DNA of 12,232 nucleotides from an uncultured Bifidobacteriaceae bacterium (GTDB lineage Bacteria; Actinomycetota; Actinomycetes; Actinomycetales; Bifidobacteriaceae): contig CAMXYK010000024.1 in NCBI GenBank assembly GCA_947253155.1, positions 1 through 12,232 on the forward strand. Direction: 5' to 3'. Numbering within the stretch: position 1 is the first letter of the stretch; each line of letters begins with the position of its first letter. This document shows, one piece after another, positions 5,650 to 12,232 of this stretch. The position numbers and the translations under genes are program-made. Under the pieces are notes generated by a model. It had not been told where the DNA came from and did no database searches. It was given only the letters and a program-made list of their open reading frames with translations.

Positions 5650-7665
5650 ATGAGCATTTCAACGCATAAAAATGTAGACGCTCTCGCTATGCAGCGTGAG
5701 CAAGGTCCATTGCTTGAAGTGAAAAATCTTCAGGTTGATTTCACTACTGATTCCAAGAAAGCTGTTCACGCTGTTCGAGATGCAAGCTTTAGCGTATATC
5801 CCGGCCAGTGGGTTGCAATCGTAGGCGAGTCCGGTTCTGGAAAGTCCACTTCTGCAATGGCAGTTTTGGGTTTGCTTCCAGGAACAGGCCATGTTACGGG
5901 CGGCTCCATTAAGCTTAAGGGTCAAGAAATTAGCAAACTAAAGCCAAAAGAGTTTGCTTCTTTGCGCGGCACTGCAATGGGCTTAGTACCTCAAGATCCT
6001 ATGAGTAACTTGAACCCTGTTTGGCGTATTGGCACACAGGTTAAGGAAGCTCTTCTTGCAAATGGAGTTGACGTAAGCCATGAGAAGCGTTCTGCTCTTG
6101 CGGAAGCTCTTGCAGGTGATGCTGTAGAAGTCAAAAGTAATGACGACGAAACATTCCTCGGTTCTAAAGAATTACCAGAATTGATGGAAGTTGCACGTAA
6201 GTCTTTGGCAGAAATTGGACTTGATGAATTCAAGATGAATGAAGCCATGGGCTACTACAAAAAAGAGTGGGTTCCAGGTTCTGAAACTCGTTGGCGCGTG
6301 GCAGATGACTTAATTAAGTACGGTGTGAACGACGACAAAGCCTGGGAAATTGCCAAAAAGTATGTTGTCGGTGCAAGTGTTGAAGATCGTATTGCTGGTT
6401 TGCTTGACGAAGCTGGTTTGCCAGATGCTGCAACTCGTGCACGTCAGTTCCCGCACGAGTTTTCCGGCGGTATGCGTCAGCGTGCGTTAATTGCTATCGG
6501 TTTGGCTTGCCGTCCAGATTTGCTTATTGCAGACGAGCCAACTTCCGCACTCGACGTTACTGTGCAAAAGCGTATTCTTGACCATTTGCATACGCTTACA
6601 GATTCTCTCGGAACTTCCGTTCTGTTTATTACTCACGATTTAGGTTTGGCTGCAGCTCGCGCGCAGCACGTTGTTGTTATGTATAAGGGTCGTGTTGTTG
6701 AATCTGGTCCATCTTTGGACGTTTTGCAGCATCCACAGCATCCTTACACTAAGCGACTTGTTGCTGCTGCTCCAAGCCTTGCTTCTCAGCGAATCATTTC
6801 CGTTAAGGAGCATGGTGGTAACGCGGATAATTTGCTTGAGCATCACGTAGTAGGTGAGCAAACTCTTGAAAAGAGCGAGCATATTATTACAGTCGACCAT
6901 TTAACTCGCGAATTTAAGCTTCCTCGTAAGAAGGAGCTTTTCAAGGCTGTTGACGACGTTTCGTTCTCTATTAAGCGCGGCACAACTTTGGCAATTGTAG
7001 GCGAATCTGGTTCTGGTAAGTCTACTGTTGCAAACATGGTTTTGCGACTTCTTAAGCCAACAAGCGGAACTGTTACTTACGAAGGCAAGAATATTGCTGA
7101 ATTAAAGGGTGCGGATTTGCTTGATTTCCGTCGTCACGTTCAGCCAGTATTCCAAAATCCTTACGGTTCGCTCGACCCAATGTATTCGATTTATCGTTCT
7201 ATTGAAGAGCCTTTGCGAATTCATAAGATTGGCGATAAAAAGAGCCGTCAGAATCGTGTTCGTGAGCTTTTGGATATGGTTCGTATGCCTGCTTCCGTTA
7301 TGACTCGCTTCCCGAACGAGCTTTCTGGTGGTCAGCGTCAGCGCATTGCTATTGCACGCGCAATGGCATTGGACCCGGACGTTATCGTTTGCGACGAAGC
7401 TGTGTCTGCTTTGGATGTGCTTGTGCAAGATCAGGTTTTGCACTTGCTTAACGATTTGCAGGCGGAGCGTGGATTAAGCTACTTGTTCATCACTCACGAT
7501 TTGGCTGTTGTTCGACAGATTGCAGACGAGGTTGTTGTTATGCAACACGGAAAGCTTGTTGAGCATGCTACAACTGACGAAGTGTTTGATCATCCTCAAA
7601 AGGAATACACTCGCGATCTTCTCGACGCAATTCCTGGTGGAAACTTGGAACTTGGTTTGGATTAA
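5650..7665 (+). CDS. oppDF: Fused OppD-OppF peptide transporter ATPase
   Basis: A double ABC ATPase that powers peptide import through OppBC, with OppD- and OppF-like halves in one 671-aa chain. First half: Walker A GESGSGKST 59-67, Q-loop Q115, signature FSGGM 271-275, Walker B and catalytic Glu at ADEPTSALD (E296), H-loop H329, then an oligo_HPY-type motif (HPY 364-366). Second half: Walker A 451-459, Q502, signature LSGGQ 558-562, Walker B with E583 in CDEAVSALD, H616. Both sites look complete. Odd: the first half has about 90 extra residues between the Q-loop and signature (roughly 145-243), where OppD proteins usually have about 65 in total. GGAGG (5635-5639) precedes the ATG by 10 nt. 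It is the last gene of the operon. Confidence 0.93.
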   Translation: MSISTHKNVDALAMQREQGPLLEVKNLQVDFTTDSKKAVHAVRDASFSVYPGQWVAIVGESGSGKSTSAMAVLGLLPGTGHVTGGSIKLKGQEISKLKPKEFASLRGTAMGLVPQDPMSNLNPVWRIGTQVKEALLANGVDVSHEKRSALAEALAGDAVEVKSNDDETFLGSKELPELMEVARKSLAEIGLDEFKMNEAMGYYKKEWVPGSETRWRVADDLIKYGVNDDKAWEIAKKYVVGASVEDRIAGLLDEAGLPDAATRARQFPHEFSGGMRQRALIAIGLACRPDLLIADEPTSALDVTVQKRILDHLHTLTDSLGTSVLFITHDLGLAAARAQHVVVMYKGRVVESGPSLDVLQHPQHPYTKRLVAAAPSLASQRIISVKEHGGNADNLLEHHVVGEQTLEKSEHIITVDHLTREFKLPRKKELFKAVDDVSFSIKRGTTLAIVGESGSGKSTVANMVLRLLKPTSGTVTYEGKNIAELKGADLLDFRRHVQPVFQNPYGSLDPMYSIYRSIEEPLRIHKIGDKKSRQNRVRELLDMVRMPASVMTRFPNELSGGQRQRIAIARAMALDPDVIVCDEAVSALDVLVQDQVLHLLNDLQAERGLSYLFITHDLAVVRQIADEVVVMQHGKLVEHATTDEVFDHPQKEYTRDLLDAIPGGNLELGLD

Positions 7666-7674
7666 TTTAATTAA

Positions 7675-7745
7675 TTAGATTAACTAATCTAAATATTTAA
7701 TTTAATCTAATCTAATAAAATTTAATAAAATAAAATTTAATAAAA
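7675..7745. repeat. Low-complexity AT repeats after oppDF
   Basis: The inverted repeat TTAGATTA/TAATCTAA (7675-7682 and 7685-7692, 2-bp centre) is followed by AATCT-type repeats. A perfect tandem duplication of TAAAATTTAATAAAA follows (7716-7730 and 7731-7745). The stretch lies between the oppDF stop and the operon terminator and contains many TAA triplets. Confidence 0.7.
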
Positions 7746-7746
7746 C

Positions 7747-7810
7747 AAATAAGGTGCAGGGTTTATAACTTGGTTAATAACGGGTTATAAATTTCTGCAC
7801 CTTATTTTTT
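7747..7810 (+). terminator. Strong intrinsic terminator of the opp operon
   Basis: AAATAAGGTGCAG (7747-7759) pairs with CTGCACCTTATTT (7795-7807), overlapping a run of six T (7805-7810). An inner stem, TTTATAAC (7762-7769) with GTTATAAA (7784-7791), extends the hairpin. The A-tract/T-tract symmetry could also let it stop transcription from the opposite direction. Confidence 0.9.
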
Positions 7811-7860
7811 GCTTTGTGCAGCGTGCATATTTGTGTAACGCGCATATTAGAGTTAGATTT

Positions 7861-8733
7861 ATGATTACAATTACGACTTCAAATTTAAATGGTATTCGTG
7901 CAGCCGAGCGTAAGGGGATGCTTGACTGGTCCGATGCTCATACTCCTGACGTATGGTGTATGCAAGAAGTGCGTGCTCCGCAGGACGCAATCGACCCAAT
8001 TATGACGAAAATTGAAATGGGATATCGCGCATCTGAAAATACTGATATTGCAAATCCTAAAGAAAACGAAGATTTTACGTACATAAACGAAATTTGCCGT
8101 GTAAAAGGTCGCGCTGGAGTAGCGTTAGTTACATCGCTTCCTGTAGTAGCAAAGCGCTATGGCTTGCCAGGTTTAAGTGAGGATGTGGATTCTGGACGAT
8201 GGATTGAAACCGATATTCGTACGCCTCAAGGTTATGAAATTACTGTCGCTTCCGTGTATGTTCACGCCGGAAATGTGGACGATCCACAAAAAATGCAACA
8301 AAAATTCCGCTTTTTGGACACAATGCTTACTCGCTTAGGTGAGCTTCGAGATGCAGCAGCAAGCGGCGGAAATCAAGCAATCTTGTGCGGAGATTTTAAT
8401 ATTGCACATACTCCACTTGATATTAAAAATGCTAAAGCAAATGAAAAAAGTGCAGGATTTTTGCCGGAGGAACGCGCGTATATTGACCGCTGGATTAACG
8501 AGTACGAGTTTGTGGATGTTATGCGCATGCTTGCAGGAGATATTCAAGGCCCGTACACGTGGTGGAGCCAGCGCGGAAAAGCTTTCGATAATAACGTTGG
8601 TTGGAGATTAGACTACCAGTTTGCAACTCCAGAAATTGCAGAAAGCGCTTGTGGATTTGTGATTGATCGCGCTGAAAGTTATGATGCGCGCTGGTCTGAT
8701 CACGCTCCATTAACTATAAAGTATTCAGTGTGA
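7861..8733 (+). CDS. xthA: Exodeoxyribonuclease III (ExoIII/AP endonuclease)
   Basis: A DNA repair nuclease of the exonuclease-endonuclease-phosphatase fold, cleaving at abasic sites and removing 3' blocking groups or nucleotides from duplex DNA. Active-site residues are all visible: N8 and N10 in SNLNGIRA, metal-binding E36 (MQEVRA), Y133, D178 and N180 (CGDFN), D251 (RLDYQ) and D280-H281 (SDHAPL). At 290 aa it is about 20 longer than E. coli ExoIII, partly through a segment before the KGRAGVA motif. The ATG at 7861 is chosen because the family starts directly with the first strand (MITITTSNLNG); an upstream GTG at 7816 would add 15 unlikely residues overlapping the end of the terminator region. 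The ribosome binding site is weak (TAGAG). It follows the opp terminator and is probably transcribed separately. Confidence 0.92.
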   Translation: MITITTSNLNGIRAAERKGMLDWSDAHTPDVWCMQEVRAPQDAIDPIMTKIEMGYRASENTDIANPKENEDFTYINEICRVKGRAGVALVTSLPVVAKRYGLPGLSEDVDSGRWIETDIRTPQGYEITVASVYVHAGNVDDPQKMQQKFRFLDTMLTRLGELRDAAASGGNQAILCGDFNIAHTPLDIKNAKANEKSAGFLPEERAYIDRWINEYEFVDVMRMLAGDIQGPYTWWSQRGKAFDNNVGWRLDYQFATPEIAESACGFVIDRAESYDARWSDHAPLTIKYSV

Positions 8734-8892
8734 TTATTAACTTGCGTAGGATTGAGATAATTACGTAAATATCGTTTATTCGTATGAAAATTTTCAGTGC
8801 TTTGCTTGTGGTAATCTGATGAAGTTAAGCAATTTGCAGCATCGGTAATAAATTTATTGTTGCGGATTTGTTGTTTGAAGAAATGAGGAATA

Positions 8893-9660
8893 ATGGGTTG
8901 GTTATTTGGCCGACGTAAAGAAGTAAAATCTTCAAAAGTTGTAGATGAAGTTAAAGAAATAAAAACTGGTCCATGGGATTTCAACGACGAAGACGCACCG
9001 GATTTCAGTGATTATCTTGATTTTGGATCAATCTACATTCCATATTTCCAAGGTATTGAATTACGCGTAAAGAAACAGCGTGAAACGGGACAAGTTTTAG
9101 GCATGACAGTAACATGTGGCTCCTCAAGCGTAGAAGTTGAAGCTTTTGCAGCGCCAAAAACTACTGGTATTTGGATAGAAGTTTGCAAAGATTTGCTTGA
9201 TGGAAACAGCCAAGCTTGCACATCGAAAGGCGAGTTTGGTACCGAAATTTTGATGCCAGTAAAAGTAAGCGAAAAAACAATAACTACTCGTATTGTTGGT
9301 ATTGACGGCCCTCGATGGATGCTTCGCGGAATATTCTCTGGTCCGGCAGCAACAGAGCTGGCAGAAAATAATAATGAAACTAAGCAGCTAGATGAATGGT
9401 TTAAGGGGATTGTTGTAAATCGCGGTGAAGAGCCGCTTGCTCCTCGCGATTTTATTCCTATGCACGAGCCTTTGACTCGAGAAGAAAAAGAAGCTGCTGC
9501 CAAAAAGGCAGAAAATGCAAACAAAGATGGTGAGAATAAATCCTCTACTGAAAATACTAGCGATGCTTTAAAGAAAGACGATAAACCATTAGGCTACGAT
9601 CAGCAGGTAGAAGTGAAAACTACTCTTACTCGCGGCCCAATGTTTTCTGAAGTTAGATAG
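8893..9660 (+). CDS. DUF3710 domain-containing protein
   Basis: An actinobacterial protein of unknown function in the DUF3710 family. Its start MGWLFGRRKE resembles the short hydrophobic/basic MGxFGRKK start of the family. The conserved core runs from about 28 to 195 and includes PWDFNDEDAPDF, LRVKKQ, GIWIEV and GPRWMLRG (139-146). Residues from about 195 on form a Lys/Glu/Asn-rich, probably disordered tail. The protein is soluble, with no signal peptide. The length (255 aa) suits the family. The GAGGA site (8885-8889) is only 3 nt from the ATG, an unusually short spacing, but no better start exists. It precedes the DUF3159 gene, a neighbour also seen in many actinobacteria, where dut is usually nearby (established knowledge); dut is not in this window. 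Confidence 0.85.
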   Translation: MGWLFGRRKEVKSSKVVDEVKEIKTGPWDFNDEDAPDFSDYLDFGSIYIPYFQGIELRVKKQRETGQVLGMTVTCGSSSVEVEAFAAPKTTGIWIEVCKDLLDGNSQACTSKGEFGTEILMPVKVSEKTITTRIVGIDGPRWMLRGIFSGPAATELAENNNETKQLDEWFKGIVVNRGEEPLAPRDFIPMHEPLTREEKEAAAKKAENANKDGENKSSTENTSDALKKDDKPLGYDQQVEVKTTLTRGPMFSEVR

Positions 9661-9725
9661 CAGTAAGTTAAGTAACGTAAGTTAAGTAACGTAAGTTAAG
9701 TAGCATAAGTTAAGTAGCGTAAGGA
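9648..9725 (+). repeat. 14-bp tandem repeat array between the DUF3710 and DUF3159 genes
   Basis: Four adjacent copies: GTAAGTTAAGTAAC (9663-9676 and 9677-9690, identical), GTAAGTTAAGTAGC (9691-9704) and ATAAGTTAAGTAGC (9705-9718). A partial fifth copy GTAAGGA (9719-9725) contains the AAGGA ribosome binding site of the next gene. The end of the DUF3710 gene, TGAAGTTAGATAGC (9648-9661, including its TAG stop), matches the unit at 10 of 14 positions and may be the source. The 14-bp length puts stops in all frames across the array. Confidence 0.9.
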
Positions 9726-9732
9726 TACCGTC

Positions 9733-10488
9733 TTGAAAAATAATGCTTGTGGCAAAAAAAGTTCCGGGCTTGCTGCCCTTGCTTCTATCGGTTCTGATGG
9801 GAGCAACTTTTCTGTAATTGATTCAATGGGCGGTATTCGAGGAATAATCGAATCCATGCTTCCAGGCTTGCTGTTTGTTATTTGCTTTGTTGTAACTAGA
9901 AATGTGCAAACGACGGTTATTGTATCGGCTGTGATTGCTGTTTTACAAGTTATAGCTCGGCTTATTCAAAGGCAGTCTCTGATGGGTGCAATTAGTGGAC
10001 TTGTTTCCATTGCAATTTGCCTTATTTGGGTGTGGACGAGTCACCAAGCGCGCGACTACTATATGATGGGTTTTATTACTAATGCCGTGTACGGTGCGCT
10101 TCTTGCAATTTCGTTGATTGCGCGCGTGCCGGCTTTAGGTCTTGTTATTGAGTCGATTCGTAAAATACCTACGGAAAATTTTGGCGCGTGGCTTCACGAT
10201 TGGCTTGATTATAAGCCACTTAAGCGCGCTTATATGTTTGCTACAGCATTGTGGATTGGTGTTTTTGCTTTACGACTTGTTTTGCAAGTTCCATTGTATT
10301 TAACGAACCACGTTGTGTGGCTTGGCACAGTTCGTTTGATTATGGGTTTGCCGTTTTGGGCGCTCGCAATTTGGGTTTCTTACTTGATTATTGCAACGCC
10401 GTTTATGCGTCTTCATCATAAAAATCACGAAGAGAAGCAGAACGAAAATCAAAACGATGTAAATTCAAGTGAAGTAAAATCAGCTTAA
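9733..10488 (+). CDS. DUF3159 integral membrane protein
   Basis: An integral membrane protein of the actinobacterial DUF3159 family, function unknown. After a soluble N-terminal stretch (1-33) come hydrophobic segments at about 43-56, 61-77, 85-101, 112-130, 168-190 and 205-222. The conserved-looking stretch GGIRGIIESMLPGLLF (33-48) is typical of the family start. A hydrophilic Asn/Glu/Lys tail ends in VKSA. The start is TTG (9733), chosen because AAGGA (9721-9725) lies 7 nt upstream; the next in-frame ATG would delete the conserved N-terminal region. It is co-directional with the DUF3710 gene across a 72-bp repeat-filled gap and is followed by a second repeat array. Length (251 aa) is usual. 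Confidence 0.85.
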   Translation: MKNNACGKKSSGLAALASIGSDGSNFSVIDSMGGIRGIIESMLPGLLFVICFVVTRNVQTTVIVSAVIAVLQVIARLIQRQSLMGAISGLVSIAICLIWVWTSHQARDYYMMGFITNAVYGALLAISLIARVPALGLVIESIRKIPTENFGAWLHDWLDYKPLKRAYMFATALWIGVFALRLVLQVPLYLTNHVVWLGTVRLIMGLPFWALAIWVSYLIIATPFMRLHHKNHEEKQNENQNDVNSSEVKSA

Positions 10489-10548
10489 CTAAAATCAGCT
10501 TAACCAAAATCAGCTTAACTAAAATCAGCTTAACCAAAATCAGCTTAA
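10474..10548 (+). repeat. 15-bp tandem array that repeats the 3' end and stop of the DUF3159 gene
   Basis: The final codons and stop GTAAAATCAGCTTAA (10474-10488) are followed by four copies differing only in the first two bases: CT (10489-10503), CC (10504-10518), CT (10519-10533), CC (10534-10548). As 15 is a multiple of three, the reading frame continues as VKSA-stop, LKSA-stop, PKSA-stop, LKSA-stop, PKSA-stop, so there are five in-frame TAA stops. The alternation shows a second-level 30-bp duplication. Confidence 0.95.
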
Positions 10549-10574
10549 CAAAACGCAAAATTAAGGGGTAGTCT

Positions 10575-11981
10575 ATGCAAGTGACGATGCGAATCGAGCG
10601 TTATGCGGATCAAGGCAGATGCGTAGGTCATCTTGACGGACGTGTTGTATTTGTGCGATTTGCGTTGCCTGGTGAGCTGGTTGTTGTGCGCATGGATGAG
10701 CCTATGCGTGCAAAAGCGCACTTTTTCACCGGTGAAGTTGTGGAAGTTTTGGAGCCTAGCGCGGATCGTGTGGAGCCGCACTGGAAGCTTGCTGGCCCTT
10801 TGGCTCAAGGCGGCGGAGTTGGAGGAGCGGATTTAATTCACGTTTCTTTGCCTGGGCAGATTCGTTGGAAGGCTTCCGTAATTGCTAATCAATTCCAGCG
10901 TTTAGCACACATGGATGTTGCGGAAAGCGATGTTAACGTTGAGCGCATTCCGGGGGATGAGGAGCTTAACGGATTTAATTGGCGTACGCGCATGGAGCTG
11001 GTTGCGGATGATGAAGGGCGATTGTCTATGCGAAAGCGCGAGTCGCATGATCGCATTGCGATTGATACTATGCCACTTGCGTCGCGTGCTGTTTTGGGTG
11101 TTGCGGATTCTTTGGATTTGTGGAATCGTTCTTTCTCGCCAAATGTGCAAATTCGTCTTGCTGTTCCAGAGCCTAGGGTTGAGGGTTTGGACTTTAATGA
11201 TAAGTCTGCGCTTCTTAGTGCGATTGGCGAAAATTATGCGCTTATAGTAAATGATGAGTTGGTTGCAGGTTCGGCTTTGTTGCGAGAGCGCGTGCGAATT
11301 GCGGTTGATGGTGATTCGTCGCGTATGCGTACTTTTGATTACGATGTTGATGCGCGTGGTTTTTGGCAGATTCATCGCGCAGCTCCAGAGCATTTGGTGA
11401 ACTATGTTTTGGGATTAGTTCGTTCTGCGCTTGGTGGGCGCGTTAAGAATACGCTTTTGTGGGATTTGTATTCTGGATCTGGTTTGTTTACGATTCCGCT
11501 TGCGACTTTGGCTAATGTTGGCGGAGATTTATCTAGTTCTGCTGGCGCTTTTGGTGCTGCAGAGCCAGCGCGCGTGCTTAGTATTGAGGGTGCGCCGATT
11601 GCTGTAAAGAATGCAAGGCGAAACATTGGGCGTTCTGGTCTTAGCAGGGATGTTGTTGAAGCGCTTGAAGGCGATGTTGCGCAAACGCTTGAATCGCAGG
11701 TGTTTAAGGCGAGTAAGTCGTCTAAGATTGTGCGACGATTTGCGCATCCTGATGTTGTTGTGTTAGATCCTCCGCGCGCTGGTGCTAAAGCTCAAGTTTG
11801 TAAGCAGATTGCAAAGTCTGGAGCAAGAGCTGTTGTGTATGTTGCTTGCGATCCGACCAGTCTTGCTCGCGATGTTGGTACGTTTAGGGAGCTTGGCTAC
11901 AGCGTTCAGTCTTTGCGTGCGTTCGACATATATCCCAACACTCACCACGTCGAGACTGTCGTATTGATGTCAAAGGCTTAA
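10575..11981 (+). CDS. TRAM-domain class I SAM-dependent RNA methyltransferase (TrmA/RlmD family)
   Basis: Probably a uracil-C5 methyltransferase acting on rRNA or tRNA, using S-adenosylmethionine. An N-terminal TRAM-type RNA-binding domain (about 1-62) starts with VTMRIERYADQGRCVGHLDG. The linker domain (about 80-250) contains the family's Q265 (FWQIH). The catalytic domain has SAM motif I DLYSGSG (297-303), DPPRAG (398-403), catalytic C425 in ACDPTS and general-base E460 in HHVET. An Ala/Ser/Gly-rich insert follows motif I (about 313-327). Only three cysteines are present (about 15, 408 and 425), so the Fe-S cluster ligands found in E. coli RlmD are missing; in the matching stretch (QGGGVGGADLIHV) glycines replace them. 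AAGGGG (10563-10568) lies 6 nt before the ATG. Target base is not deducible. Confidence 0.88.
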   Translation: MQVTMRIERYADQGRCVGHLDGRVVFVRFALPGELVVVRMDEPMRAKAHFFTGEVVEVLEPSADRVEPHWKLAGPLAQGGGVGGADLIHVSLPGQIRWKASVIANQFQRLAHMDVAESDVNVERIPGDEELNGFNWRTRMELVADDEGRLSMRKRESHDRIAIDTMPLASRAVLGVADSLDLWNRSFSPNVQIRLAVPEPRVEGLDFNDKSALLSAIGENYALIVNDELVAGSALLRERVRIAVDGDSSRMRTFDYDVDARGFWQIHRAAPEHLVNYVLGLVRSALGGRVKNTLLWDLYSGSGLFTIPLATLANVGGDLSSSAGAFGAAEPARVLSIEGAPIAVKNARRNIGRSGLSRDVVEALEGDVAQTLESQVFKASKSSKIVRRFAHPDVVVLDPPRAGAKAQVCKQIAKSGARAVVYVACDPTSLARDVGTFRELGYSVQSLRAFDIYPNTHHVETVVLMSKA

Positions 11982-12232
11982 TAGGTGGGTGCAAGTTTGC
12001 CTTTATGTAGCAGGGGTTTGCGAGGGCTATCGTTAAAAGGTTTAATGCGAAGCGGCTTTAGGCTGGGTTCTTGCGGTTTTTGAGAGTGATTTTGCTGTAT
12101 GAGGGAAGATATCAACGCTCTAGGGTCGAATGTACAGGATGTTAACGTTAAAAAGTGCACACACTTTGCACCCAGCTTGTGAAGTGGGAAAATATAGCTC
12201 AAAAGGTAAAATGAAACCTGATTATTAGTATG
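11982..12232. other. Terminal intergenic region with possible control sites of the next gene
   Basis: I see no credible gene in these 251 bp. TTAACGTTAA (12142-12151) is a perfect 10-bp palindrome with a central CG. Next to it AAAGTG (12152-12157) pairs with CACTTT (12162-12167) around the loop CACA. TTGCAC (12166-12171) with AT-rich AAAATATA (12189-12196) may be part of a promoter, but the spacing is poor. A five-codon frame at 12211-12228 follows a weak AAAAGG. A clear terminator for the methyltransferase gene was not found. Confidence 0.55.

Noticed and set aside
7816..7860. GTG start that would extend xthA by 15 residues
   Set aside because: The extension begins just after the terminator T-run and has no ribosome binding site; the family starts at the ATG at 7861.
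8742..8768. Weak hairpin TTGCGTA/TACGTAA after xthA as a terminator
   Set aside because: It is only seven pairs with a G-T pair and a 13-nt loop, and no proper T-tract follows.
10474..10548. CRISPR array
   Set aside because: The units are directly adjacent with no unique spacers, and no cas gene is present; it is a simple tandem repeat.
11978..12202. A 74-codon minus-strand frame in the right-hand gap
   Set aside because: It begins with TTG without a clear ribosome binding site and its composition is low-complexity Lys/Pro/Ser-rich, with no recognisable family.

Overview
The window looks like chromosomal DNA of a low-GC member of the Bifidobacteriaceae, most likely Gardnerella. The evidence is the gene content: an actinobacterial DUF3710 / DUF3159 / TRAM-methyltransferase cluster, a bifidobacterial-type peptide ABC transporter with a fused OppD-OppF ATPase, strong AAGGAG ribosome binding sites, and an AT-rich base composition. 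The species assignment is inferred from family knowledge; no search was run.

Layout. Positions 1-128 hold a GC-rich nested inverted repeat. A small conserved-type gene on the minus strand (129-419) is divergent from a Xer tyrosine recombinase (505-1473). An AT-rich 381-bp gap follows, with a dense cluster of TTACAT/ATGTAA heptamers, a candidate promoter and a terminator-like hairpin in the probable leader of oppA. The opp operon runs oppA (lipoprotein binding protein), oppB and oppC (permeases), oppDF (fused double ATPase), and closes with a strong intrinsic terminator at 7747-7810. Stem-loops between oppA and oppB, together with the stronger codon bias of oppA, fit higher expression of the binding protein than of the rest.

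The right part carries an exodeoxyribonuclease III (7861-8733), a DUF3710 protein (8893-9660), a DUF3159 membrane protein with a TTG start (9733-10488) and a TRAM-domain SAM-dependent RNA methyltransferase (10575-11981). The last 251 bp hold no convincing gene, only a palindrome and a small hairpin that may belong to the control region of the next gene.

The most unusual signal is in the short gaps after stop codons. After DUF3710 there is a 14-bp unit repeated four times, whose last partial copy supplies the ribosome binding site of the next gene. After DUF3159 a 15-bp unit is repeated so that the last four codons plus the TAA stop occur five times in frame. In both cases the array resembles the 3' end of the gene just upstream, as if gene ends with their stops had been tandemly copied into the gap. 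A third low-complexity gap with a perfect 15-bp tandem duplication follows oppDF.
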